Origin: Silene conica
Lineage: Eukaryota; Streptophyta; Magnoliopsida; Caryophyllales; Caryophyllaceae
Direction of reading: 5' to 3'
Assembly (NCBI GenBank): GCA_029255685.2
Contig: CM055319.2
Span: 31,529,568-31,593,567, forward strand
DNA: 64,000 nt
In this document: piece by piece, positions 32,968 to 44,403 of the stretch
Numbering within the stretch: position 1 is the first letter of the stretch
Layout of the letters: each line of letters begins with the position of its first letter
Position numbers and translations under genes: made by a program
The notes under the pieces: generated by a model
Seen by the model: the letters and a program-made list of their open reading frames with translations, nothing else
What the model was told of the DNA's origin: nothing
Database searches by the model: none

Positions 32968-35932
32968 TGTAACATCCCAATATTTCGAGACTTGGAAGTT
33001 TAAAGATTTTAAGTTCAAGTTCGAGAAATAATTTATATTTCAAAATTTGTGGAATTTCATTTAAATAACTGATTAATTTATGTGAGAATATTTTAAAGGA
33101 TTTAAATAAGATTTCATTTAATTGCGTAATTTACGTCTTAGCAATTTAATTTTACAGTCCGGAAATATTTATATCGTCTTAAGTTTGTAGTTACCTTAAG
33201 TCGGTGTTTTTCGCTTAAACCGTCTTAAAACTTGTCTTATGGGCCTAACTTGTTAATGGACCCATTTTCCCTCTTTTTCCTCACAAAACCCTAACCCCAC
33301 CATCTTCTACCTCCCTCCTTCATTTCATTTTTCAGATTTGTAACAAACACCGTTTTTATCACTTTTTCACCTCCAACCTTCAAATGCTCATAAAACCTTC
33401 ATTTCTTATCCGATTGAGACGATTTTCGCGGCCACAGATTCCTCTTCTCGCCTCCATCTTTCTAGGTAATAATTTCTCCAAACTAATTCCATCTTATATT
33501 CTGGCCGTGACCCTAAGGTCACGTTTTTCGAGGATTAAGAGTGTTTGTTGTGTTTCTAGCGCGGACTTGGACAAAAGGAGTAGCTTGGAGCCGGATTCAT
33601 GTTGGTTTAAGAAGTTATAAGGTGACGATAATGAGAAACTCGGCCTTTATTTGTTATAATAGCATGTTTCATGGTTTTAATGGTGAAAGTTTCTGATTTT
33701 GTATATTGTGGTTGTTGTTGGGACTTAGAAAAATGATAGGATGACCCATATATGATGATTACATGCTTAGGTTGTGATTCACATGCTCATAAGTTCATTT
33801 TCAGATTTTTCATGCTTAAGACGGATACTAAGTATGATCAAATTATGGCCTTGTTGTTAAGTTTAATGGTTGCTTTCACATCCTATGTGTGTTATATGTG
33901 CTGGGTAATGTAGGCTTGTTGCAATTTCGGAGTATTAGTATCGATTTTGAAGAATTTGAAGTATGCTGCGTATTGCGAAATTCAGGCTCATAAACTCTGA
34001 GCCGGTCGACCGACCGGCCGCCGGTCGACCGGCTGCGAGTGCATTGTGTTTGTTTTACGAGTTTCAGAAATATAGGCTGATGGTTCCCCAGCCGGTAGGC
34101 CGGCTGCCTGCTGACCGGCTGGGAGTAGCCCTTTTCTTAAGTTTGCGTAGAATAGTAGAGGAAGATTGGAGGATTTCTTCCTAGCCGGCTGGCCGGCGGA
34201 CGGTCGACCGGCTGGGAGCCCTTTTATGCTGTTTTGTTTTTAAAAAGGCTGTAAAGTGGAAGGGTTGCCAGACGGTCAACCGGGCGCCTGCCCCTGACCG
34301 GCTGGGAGTCGCTGTTCACTTTAAATTGGTTTATCTTTTAATCGTTTGATCGGTTTTGTTTCAGATTCGTTCCGTGTACCTTGTATGTGTGTTTGAGGTC
34401 CCTGGAGGATGGGCAACACTATATTGGGTTTGGGAATGGAGAGAAGATAGAGACCCCCCGTTCGGGTAACCGAAAGGGAAACCGGCTCTCCCTCAACTTA
34501 GTTCCCGGGGTCAATTAAGTGTTGTTTAGAAGTAAAAGAGATTATAACTAAGGATCTAGTTCCTATATTTGGATGCTATTGTATTGATGCGTATTAAGGT
34601 ATGCCTTAAACTGGCCTCTGAGCTTAATACGTGAGCTTCTTGTCGCGTGATGGGATATGTGTTAAGTTCACCTCTGGACCCATTACGTGTTTTATTTGTG
34701 ACGTATTGGGATATGTGTTAAGTTCACCTCTAGACCCGGTACGTGATTGGTTGTTGCATCATGGGATATGTGTTAAGTTCACCTCTGGACCCAGTGTGCG
34801 ATAGCTGTGTATTGGGATATGTGTTAAGTTCACCTCTGGACCCAATACTTGTGTGTGGCAGTGGGATATGTGTTAAGTTCACCTCTGGACCCATTGCTTG
34901 AGTTTGTTAGTTGTGGGATATGTGTTAAGTTCACCTCTGGACCCATTGCTAGTGTCTGTATGTTGGGATATGTGTTAAGTTCACCTCTGGACCCGACATT
35001 AGTTGGTAGTGGGATATGTGTTAAGTTCACCTCTGGACCCATTGCTTGTGATGTAGTAAGGGAGTATGCCTTAAGCTGGCCTCTGAGTTCCTTACTTGTG
35101 ATTGTGAATTGGGATGCTAGTCTATGCCTTAAGTTGGCCTCTGAGTCTATTGTCTTGTTGTTTAGTAAGGTCTATGCCTTAAGTTGGCCTCTGAGTCCTT
35201 GCTTGTGAATATGATCTTAGTATCTAGGTTATGTCTTAAGTTGACCGCTAAACCTTTATACTTGTTGAATTGCATCTGCTTGCCTAGTTTTGGTACAGTG
35301 TGAGGTGTAGTTGTTGATATTGATGAGTATAGAGTCTTGACTATGGCATTGTTCATCCAAGGCATTGGATGACTCTTTAATTTGTTTTGTAAATGGTTTG
35401 GACCGAAAGACCCCCCGGGCGGGCAACCGGAAGGGAAACCGGCTCTCCTTCCAAATAGTTTACGAAGTTGGTTGAGAGCCTTGCATAGTATGTGCATGAT
35501 GATTGAGATTCAGATATTGAGATTTGTATGCTTCACATGTTGTATATATGTTGGAGTATATTGTATGTTTATGTGTTACGTGTCGTTACAAAAGGTGGCT
35601 AGGAGAACTCTAGTCACTCCCCACTGATTGTGGCGTACATGTTTACATGTATGTAGGTACATGACAGGTGGTTGACAGAGGGTTGCATGGAGCTAGCGAG
35701 CGATGATCCTATTCATCGATTGACTTACACGTTTACGTTAGCCAGACTTTAGTTTACATTTCAGTTTTTTGGGTGCCTGTAGGAATGTGCCATCCCAGGC
35801 TGTTTGTATATATGTTCTACTTTCAGTTTCAGTTTTAATTCACCTCGTTTTTATGCATGTTAAAGTTTAAATTCCGCGTAAATTTTGGCATGTTGTATGT
35901 TTTTTTTTTCCGCTGCGACGAGGGGTTTTACA
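32968..35932 (+). repeat. 5' LTR of the gene-less element
   Basis: In order: AT-rich first 1 kb; four GC-rich modules (33995-34310); GNRA-loop motif (34452-34492); an array of eight constant-loop hairpins (about 34640-35045); a second class of repeat with core CCTTAAGTTGGCCTCTGAG (about 34595 and 35065-35240); a second GNRA-loop motif (35409-35450); then about 480 bp to the LTR end. Two clear hairpin stems: GTATTGGG/CCCAATAC (34809-34816 / 34841-34848) and ATGTTGGG/CCCGACAT (34960-34967 / 34992-34999). Confidence 0.93.
34640..35240 (+). repeat. Array of constant-loop, variable-stem hairpins (5' LTR of gene-less element)
   Basis: Eight units with core GTGTTAAGTTCACCTCTGG separated by variable 20-30 bp. 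In most units the bases on either side of the core are complementary although their sequence differs from unit to unit; U-G pairs are common, units 3 and 6 pair poorly. Three or four related units with core CCTTAAGTTGGCCTCTGAG follow. The homologous array in the 3' LTR is at about 40910-41515. Confidence 0.82.
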
Positions 35933-38900
35933 GTTGGTATCAGAGCGTTATCGCTCCCGACGCACTCATGTGATCCCCAACCTTAACTTGACCATATAAT
36001 CAAATAATGAATGAGAGATGGGGTAGATTTAAGGACTTAAATTGTAGTCTGTTTTGTGATTGCTTTTATTAGGTTCTAACGTGTTTGTTGATTGTCATTG
36101 ATAATACTTTATTGCCTTCCAATTGACGAACCGTGGACTATTCCATTTGGCGGTGAAGACCGGAGTTTCTACCGAAGATAGAAGGTTTGTGCTACTGTGG
36201 GAGATTACTTCTGAGCCTTGAAGATACTCCTCTTTCTTTCTGCATCACCTTCTTTGATAACTCCGAATGCACATCCTTCTTGTAGAATAATTGTCTGTCT
36301 TGCTTGAACAGATCTTCACATCTTTTCAGCTTAACCCTGTTGCGTGCTTTCTTAAGGTGCCCTCTAGGTAATCTTCCCTTTTATTGGATTTGGAGGAACT
36401 CGTTCTAGGATAACCGTGAGCGGTGTTCTAAGAAACGTTGTTATTTGAGGAATAACTTAAGAGGTATCGAGAGACATGTTTTGATGATCCGAGTGTCTAG
36501 TTGTCTATCCAATGGGGAGAGTGAAAGTGAGTGATAGGGTACCTACTTGAAGGTTGAGTTGTATACTTAGTATTCGGTGGAACTTAACCTTGAGAACCAT
36601 GCTTAGATTGTGAAAGTTTGTGGATTGAAGAGTACTGTTTAAGGAGTTAGATAAGTTACCTGAGGATATAGAGCGACCTAGGAGAATAGGCTTAAGATGC
36701 TAAGGTTGATGAGTGGATGAGTGAAGTGAGTTAGTATCACTTGACTTAGGTGAGTGATTGAGCTGGGAAGGGCCGTTGTTGAGGAATGCGAATCATTGGC
36801 TTTAATAGTTGAATACTCGAAGAGTTTATGACTTAAGCATAGAATAAGTGAACCACTATTTGACCCTAGGCTGCTTAATGAATCTTAATGTTTATTTATT
36901 GAAAAACTTAAGAGAAATTTGAGGATGCACCACGGTCTGTGGATAGAATAAAGTAATCTATTGGGAGACGAGAATCCGGAAAACTTGATGGTTTAGGAAT
37001 TGTTATCTGGTGGACAGTAAGGTAAGTAAAGTAGATATAGCATATAGGGGTGATGACCCGAAAGTGTTATTGAATTGTCATTTGAGGAACTAGCAGAGAT
37101 GCGACATCTCAAACTTTTGGGGATAGGTAGTTGTAATAACGATATCGTTTAAAGTTTGGAAGATTAGGGTATATAAATCATTGGAGGAATTGTTCATGAA
37201 AACCGATAATTGAATGACTTGATTTGGAATGTAAGACGTGAGAACCCTGTGAGAATAGTGAGAGACCCGCACCTTGGGAGATTTCCGTAATCGTTTCTTT
37301 CATATCACTTCTCTCATTTCCTCTCCTTTGCTTCTCCTTCTGATCATGGCTTCAATTTTATTGGAGTCCATAGCCTAAAGTTTCTTACCTTGTCATCTCA
37401 TTGTCTCTCGAGTTGTTTTCCTATGACTCTCTCGAGGTCTGTATCATGTTTGCCCCTGAAGTCGTATCTCATCTGATCTTCTCTTCTGTGAGCCTTGTTC
37501 CCTCTTTTAAAGAATGGTGGCGAGATTGATTTGTTCTTGGAGTAGTGATGCATGCCTTGAGGAATGCTTGGTTCCGCGTTGTCAGGATTTACTTGAGAGA
37601 GTTGGTGAGAATTATGTTCGGGCAATGTTGGATAGTGTACCGTCTTGAGAGTTCCTTGTAGGATGGGTCGGTGTGTAAGTGGTATTTGTAGAGTTTGAAG
37701 TACCATTTGAGGATTTGAATAGAATGCTTGGAGTTCTCGATGAATTTAGAGGAATGTACCTTGGATAATGATGATGTGGTTAATTGGTTGAATGAGGTAA
37801 GTTAGTGCTACTTAATCTTGAGGAATTTTTGTAATGCAGAAAGAACCAGATTTGAGGAGCGAGAATAATTGTTAACGGTATGAGAATATTGAGACATTTA
37901 GAAGTGGACTTATGGAGCTGACTGAGTGTTGACCTTGAGTTACTTATAGAACCTCGGCATTTGCCTATTGATGTACTTACAGGTAACCGTTGATGTTTGA
38001 GGTAATCATAGAGTAGAAATTTGAAACTCATAAGTGTTCATAAATATCAATTTAGGAATCTCGGAATGTGAATGCCTAAGTCTTATGGAAACTATAAGAG
38101 TGAAAGTTGTTACTTCTTTGGAACTTCCTTTGAGATGCATATTGTTGGTAAATGGTTGGAAATCCGAGGATTTAGAAGTTGTTACCTTAGTAAGATCTTG
38201 ATTTGAATGTTCATCGTGGTAATAAAATTTGGGAATTTAAGATATTGAACCTTGTGGAATAGGTTTGCTAGGATTGAACTGTCAAAATTTAAGGTTATAG
38301 GATGATGAATACCATATCTTGGGTTTCGAGGTTCGTTGTCATGGTAATAGAATCCCGGTTCAGAATTTTTAAAGCCTTCTTGTTGAGTAATACCTTGTTC
38401 TGTGGAGGAGATAATGATAAGAGGGATCGTGAAACCTTGGAGAGGCTAGAGATCACGTGAACCGTCCTTCTTGGAATATATTGGGAATCGTTGTAACGAT
38501 GCTTTGATTATGGATTTAGTGGTTAATGACCCCACGTTTAGCAAGAGTTACCGTCTTTCCTAACCTTTAACTTGGTTATTTCATTTCTTCGATCCTTCCT
38601 TGTATGTTCTGTCAGCTGTGGAACTGGAATCTCACAATCCTTCGTGTCAAAAGTAACCTGTTTGATCGTTTCTACGCTCCCAGTAACCGTCTTTGAAATT
38701 TGCTCTCTATTGATCACCTAAAAAGTCTGCTGTTTTTGGAAAATCTTAATTGTTTTGAGAATTTGAAACCGCTCCCTCTTTTGTTAAAGGTAACCTTTGT
38801 CGTTGTTGCAATTTGACTCTTTTGAGGAATCGAAAATAAAGGTTTATTGTTGGGAAATTTGGTTTTAAAAGAACTGATTTATTTGCAATGCGATTGATCT

Positions 38901-39237
38901 CAACGTCGATTTGTTATTTGAACTCGTTATTGGAGACGTCTGATAACCCGTACTCTGTTTATCAACACCGGATCGATCGAGATTTTGAACTTTTAATGAT
39001 TTAATTTTGGGACTTGTCTCAGATTTGGAATGTCGGACTCTTGAATACGTAACGAGACTCCCAATGTCCATTGACAGAGACTTGTGCCTTAGACTCTATT
39101 TCTTTTTGAAACCTTTTCGAAAGTTAAAGTTTTGGGTTACCATAACCCGGGTAGTACGTTTTGGTAGTTAAAGTTGTTTTCGTACTTACTTCTGTTTTCA
39201 AGTTTCGAGGACGAAACTTTTTGAAAGTTGGGATGAT
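35933..39237 (+). other. Non-coding interior of the gene-less element
   Basis: Starts with the PBS and a leader whose first 130 bases resemble the leader of X (shared CCGACGCACTCATGTGA). The remaining 3 kb has no open frame above about 100 codons and no recognisable motif. It ends with GAGGACGAAACTTTTTGAAA and a short purine-rich stretch before the 3' LTR; a similar phrase precedes the 3' LTR of many Tekay-type elements (family knowledge). Confidence 0.85.
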
Positions 39238-42199
39238 TGTAACATCCCAATATTTCGAGACTTGGAAGTTTAAAGATTTTAAGTTCAAGTTCGAGAAATA
39301 ATTTATATTTCAAAATTTGTGGAATTTCATTTAAATAACTGATTAATTTATGTGAGAATATTTTAAAGGATTTAAATAAGATTTCATTTAATTGCGTAAT
39401 TTACGTCTTAGCAATTTAATTTTATAGTCCGGAAATATTTATATCGTCTTAAGTTTGTAGTTACCTTAAGTCGGCGCTTTTCGCTTAAATCGTCTTAAAA
39501 CTTGTCTTATGGGCCTAACTTGTTAATGGACCCATTTTCCCTCTTTTTCCTCACAAAACCCTAACCCCACCATCTTCTACCTCCCTCCTTCATTTCATTT
39601 TTCAGATTTGTAACAAACACCATTTTTATCACTTTTTCACCTCCAACCTTCAAATGCTCATAAAACCTTCATTTCTTATCCGATTGAGACGATTTTCGCG
39701 GCCACGGATTCCTCTTCTCGCCCTCCATCTTTCTAGGTAATAATTTCTCCAAACTAATTCCGTCTTATATTCTGGCCGTGACCCTAAGGTCACGTTTTTC
39801 GAGGTTTAAGAGTGTTTGTTGTGTTTCTAGCGCGGACTTGGACAAAAGGAGTAGCTTGGAGCCGGATTCATGTTGGTTTAAGAAGTTATAAGGTGACGAT
39901 AATGAGAAACTCGGCCTTTATTTGTTATAATAGCATGTTTCATGGTTTTAATGGTGAAAGTTTCTGATTTTGTATATTGTGGTTGTTGTTGGGACTTAGA
40001 AACATGATAGGATTACCCATATATGATGATTACATGCTTAGGTTGTGATTCACATGCTCATAAGTTCATTTTCAGATTTTTCATGCTTAAGACGGATACT
40101 AAGTATGATCAAATTATGGCCTTGTTGTTAAGTTTAATGGTTGCTTTCACATCCTATGTGTGGTATATGTGCTGGGTAACGTAGGCTTGTTGCAATTTCG
40201 GAGTATTAGTATCGATTTTGTAGAATTTGAAGTATGCTGCGTATTGCGAAATTCAGGCTCATAAACTCTGAGTCGGTCGACCGACCGGCCGCCGGTCGAC
40301 CGGCTGGGAGTGCATTGTGTTTGTTTTACGAGTTTTGGAAATATAGGCTGATGGTTCCCCAGCCGGTAGGCCGGCTGCCTGCTGACCGGCTGGGAGCCCT
40401 TTTCTTAAGTTTGCGTAGAATAGTAGAGGAAGATTAGAGGATTTCTTCCCAGCCGGCTGGCCGGCGGACGGTCGACCGACTGGGAGCCCTTTTATGCTGT
40501 TTTGTTTTTAAAAAGGCTGTAAAGTGGAAGGGTTGCCAGACGGTCAACCGGCCGCCTGCCCCTGACCGGCTGGGAGCCGCTGTTCACTTTAAATTGGTTT
40601 ATCTTTTAATCGGTTGATCGGTTTTGTTTGAGATTCGTTCCGTGTACCTTGTATGTGTGTTTGAGGTTCCCGGAGGATGGGCAACACTATATTGGGTTTG
40701 GAATGGAGAGAGGACAGAGACCCCCCGTTCGGGTAACCGAAAGGGAAACCGGCTCTCCCTCAACTTAGTTCCCGGGGTCAATTAAGTGTTGTTTAGAAGT
40801 AAAAGAGATTAGAACTAAGGATCTAGTTCCTATATTTGGATGTTATTGTATTGATGCGTATTAAGGTATGCCTTAAGCTGGCCTCTGAGCGTAATACGTG
40901 AGCTTCTTGTCGCGTGATGGGATATGTGTTAAGTTCACCTCTGGACCCATTACGTGTTTTATTTGTGGCGTATTGGGATATGTGTTAAGTTCACCTCTGG
41001 ACCCGGTACGTAATTGGTTATTGCATCATGGGATATGTGTTAAGTTCACCTCTGGATCCAGTGTGCGATAGCTGTGTATTGGGATATGTGTTAAGTTTAC
41101 CTCTGGACCCAATACTTGTGTGTGGCAGTGGGATATGTGTTAAGTTCACCTCTGGACCCATTGTTTGAGTTTGTTAGTTGTGGGATATGTGTTAAGTTCA
41201 CCTCTAGACCCATTGCTAGTGTTTGTATGTTGGGATATGTGTTAAGTTCACCTCTGGACCCGACATTAGTTGGTAGTGGGATATGTGTTAAGTTCACCTC
41301 TGGACCCATTGCTTGTGATGTAGTAAAGGGACTATGCCTTAAGCTGGCCTATGAGTTCCTTACTTGTGATTGTGAATTGGGATGCTAGTCTATGCCTTAA
41401 GTTGGCATCTGAGTCTAGTGTCTTGTTGTTTAGTAAGGTCTATGCCTTAAGTTGGCCTCTGAGTCCTTGCTTGTGAATATGATCTTAGTATCTAGGTTAT
41501 GTCTTAAGTTGACCGCTGAACCTTTATACTTGTTGAATTGCATCTGCTTGCCTAGTTTTGGTACAGTGTGAGGTGTAGTTGTTGATATTGATGAGTATAG
41601 AGTCTTGACTATGGCATTGTTCATCCAAGGCATTGGATGACTCTTTAATTTGTTTTGTAAATGGTTTGGACCGAAAGACCCCCCGGGCGGGCAACCGGAA
41701 GGGAAACCGGCTCTCCTTCCAAATAGTTTACGAAGTTGGTTGAGAGCCTTGCATAGTATGTGCATGATGATTGAGATTCAGATATTGAGATTTGTATGCT
41801 TCACATGTTGTATATATGTTGGAGTATATTGTATGTTTATGTGTTACGTGTCGTTACAAAAGGTGGCTAGGAGAACTCTAGTCACTCCCCACTGATTGTG
41901 GCGTACATGTTTACATGTATGTAGGTACATGACAGGTGGTTGACAGAGGGTTGCATGGAGCTAGCGAGCGATGATCCTATTCATCGATTGACTTACACGT
42001 TTACGTTAGCCAGACTTTAGTTTACATTTCAGTTTTTGGGTGCCTCTAGGGATGTGCCATCCCAGGCTGTTTGTATATATGTTCTACTTTCAGTTTCAGT
42101 TTTAATTCACCTCGTTTTTATGCATGTTAAAGTTTAAATTCCGCTTAAATTTTGGCATGTTGTATGTTTTATTTTTCCGCTACGACGAGGGGTTTTACA
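39238..42199 (+). repeat. 3' LTR of the gene-less element
   Basis: Same order of parts as the 5' LTR: GC-rich modules about 40270-40580, first GNRA motif about 40718-40760, hairpin array about 40910-41515, second GNRA motif about 41677-41718. Ends GGGGTTTTACA at 42199, followed by duplication AGGGG. Confidence 0.93.
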
Positions 42200-42204
42200 A
42201 GGGG

Positions 42205-44300
42205 GCTTGTGCATGTCCTTCAGATCGGTGACATTTATGCTATCCATTGTGATGATATGGAAGATAAAGAAGATCTGCTACGTAAAACCTATGCAAATTT
42301 TTATGGAGCTTTCATGGTTTTTTCTAAGTGGTTCCCAGATAGTATTCCCTGCACTATTCGGTCCCCTTATGCTGAAGTATGGGTTAGGGTGTGTGGGCTC
42401 CCTTTCGAGTATCTCTCTCATGAAGTTGCAAATGTGGCTGGTACCTTGCTCAGTAATCACTTTGAAGTTGAAAATTTTGGTTTTTGTCCTGACAAAGACT
42501 ACCTTCGTATTAAGGCAAGGATTCAACTTAATGAGCCCCTTGCCCCGGGGCTTTTTCTATCTATGGATGGTGGCTACTTGTTTTGCATCCAGTTTAGGTA
42601 TGAAGATGTTTTTAAATATTGCATTAGGTGCGGTAAGGTAGGTCATATGTCTACATGTTGTCGTGAGAGCATTATGACTATAGTTTCAAGTGTGCATGGG
42701 ATGTTGGATAGGGTTAAGAATAAGGGCTTTGCGGTTTTCCAGTCTAAAACTAATCATACTATGTTTAATCTTGATTTACGTGCCACCCCCTCAACTACTA
42801 AATATGTTTATGCTAAGGTGAGATTGGGTTGTTTTGCTGATGATGTCTCACCCCCTGGTTCTCCTGTTGAACCTGAATATTATGTGGACTTTTGTTTGGG
42901 TACTACTCTAGGGGGGCGTGTGTATCCGGGGATGAAATTTAGTGTCACTGTCCAACCCTTTGTCGGGCCAGTGTTGTTTAATATTGGGGGTAATGCTGGC
43001 ACTGGGAGGAATACGGTTGGTAATCAAGAAGGGTATGCTAATGTGGAGGTGGACAAGGGCGGAGACCCTCTTAAGGAAGGTGAAGTTGGGGATGTCTGCA
43101 AAAGGGATAATGGGAAGGCTCCTATGTTTGTTGAACATGAAGGTAATTTGAATGGTAGTAAGGATGCCTTTGTGGCTGGATCCTCTAGAGTTGGCCCTGG
43201 GAAGGGAGGTGATGTGGGGGGGGGTTATATCTTTGATGGAGATAATGTAGGATCTCATCACCTCTAGCAAGCTAATCTGCCTCCTTTCCCTGGTCAGTTC
43301 TCCTCTTCTGATCCTTATGCATGTTATGTTAACTTTGATGGGGATGTAAGTTCTACTAAGGTAGATAAGAATGTGTATGTACAAGAGGCTATTTTGAATA
43401 GGGTTGAGAGTGATTTCAACTGGGATAGGTTGGATGATGAAAACAGAGGTTATAATCAAACTTTTGAGCCCCCTAATGGTGTTCCTATAATCTATCCTTG
43501 TGTTTTCTATGGCTCTCGAAGGGGGCCTGTTCATTCTTCTCCTGCTCCTAATAATAACCCAAGTAATGATGATGACTCTGATGATCAATTTATGGTGGCT
43601 GAGGGGTATGGGCAAGACCATATGTGCATGCATAATTGACTGAATAACGATGATCTTGTTATCACTATTGATGACACTTCAAGTTCTAACTACTCTACAC
43701 CTGAATGGCCCTTTTTGGGCTCTGATTCTGAGGATGATATGGCCGCTTGGTATAAAAATCCACCTCTAATTGGAGGACATGAGCATGTTAATACTGCACT
43801 TGGGATTAATTCTTCCCTCCCCTCAGACTTACATGTCAATGTGGGGGATCAGGAGCCTATCACTATCTCCTTTAACTCGAAGCCAGTGACTGGAGGGGTG
43901 GTTACACCAGTTTATAGGGATGGGGTGGTGGTGTTAGACACGAGGGGGGGGGGGGGGGGGGTCGGTTGATTTGGATACTGGGGTGGGTAATCAGATTAAT
44001 AATGTTGTTGGTTTGGAGTGGGATGCTATTATGGGTCCACTGAAGGCTTCTTCTTTTGGAGGCCCCTCCTTCCTTAAGAAGATTGGTGATCAGGAGGTGG
44101 ATGCCATTGATGTTGCTGAGGCTACCTTACCAATAAAGAAAAGAAAGTGTAGAACTGAGATTGAAGAACATGAAGTTCCTGCTGACTGTCTGGTTTCTAT
44201 TGGGTATGCGAAAGCATACCTCACTTAGGTGGATAAGAAGATACGTATGATGAATCAGGAAATGGAGCGTGGTGCAGGTACTAGTGGCGGTTTTTCAGAG
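42205..44300 (+). pseudogene. LINE A ORF1 (DUF4283 and zinc knuckle), after the LTR insertion
   Basis: The frame reads GLVHVLQIGDIYAIHCDDME, then the DUF4283-like domain (SKWFPDSIPCTIRSPYAEVW, VRVCGLPFEYLSHEV) and a CCHC knuckle CIRCGKVGHMSTCC near 42618-42660, followed by a long low-conservation tail. In-frame stops lie at 43265-43267 and near 43640, and a run of about 17 G at 43944-43961 shifts the frame before a basic segment (PIKKRKCRTE) near 44131-44160 that could be a nuclear signal. Plant L1 ORF1 binds element RNA. The long minus-strand frame 42908-43633 is a shadow. Confidence 0.85.
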
Positions 44301-44403
44301 TGAAGGTTGAGAGAGATGGCATGAGCAGTTCAAGTGAAGGTTCAGTTGTGAGCCCTCTGAAGGGTGTTGCGGAGGTTGGCCCCAAACAACCTCTTCGTGC
44401 ACC

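Larger units (their letters stand above)
32968..42199 (+). mobile_element. Gene-less LTR retrotransposon (LARD type), partner of element X
   Basis: 9232 bp. LTRs at 32968-35932 and 39238-42199 (2965 and 2962 bp) start TGTAACATCCC and end GGGGTTTTACA. Target duplication AGGGG at 32963-32967 and 42200-42204. PBS TGGTATCAGAGC at 35935-35946. The 3.3-kb interior has no recognisable gag or pol. LTR and leader match element X, so it probably moves with proteins supplied by X-like elements (inference). The LTRs differ by roughly 50 substitutions (about 1.7 percent): about 0.7 My at 1.3e-8 or 1.2 My at 7e-9 per site per year. As a non-coding element it looks structurally whole. Confidence 0.93.

Noticed and set aside
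33000-33660. Possible host gene start in the LTR (CCAACC-rich coding-like frame 33384-33620)
   Set aside because: Identical in position in both LTRs of the gene-less element and without recognisable domain; treated as LTR sequence.
34640-35240. CRISPR-like look: constant repeats with variable spacers
   Set aside because: It is inside an LTR of a plant retrotransposon, repeats are imperfect, spacers are complementary to each other across each repeat, and no cas genes are possible here.
42908-43633. 241-codon minus-strand frame
   Set aside because: Shadow of LINE A ORF1 on the plus strand, which has recognisable domains.
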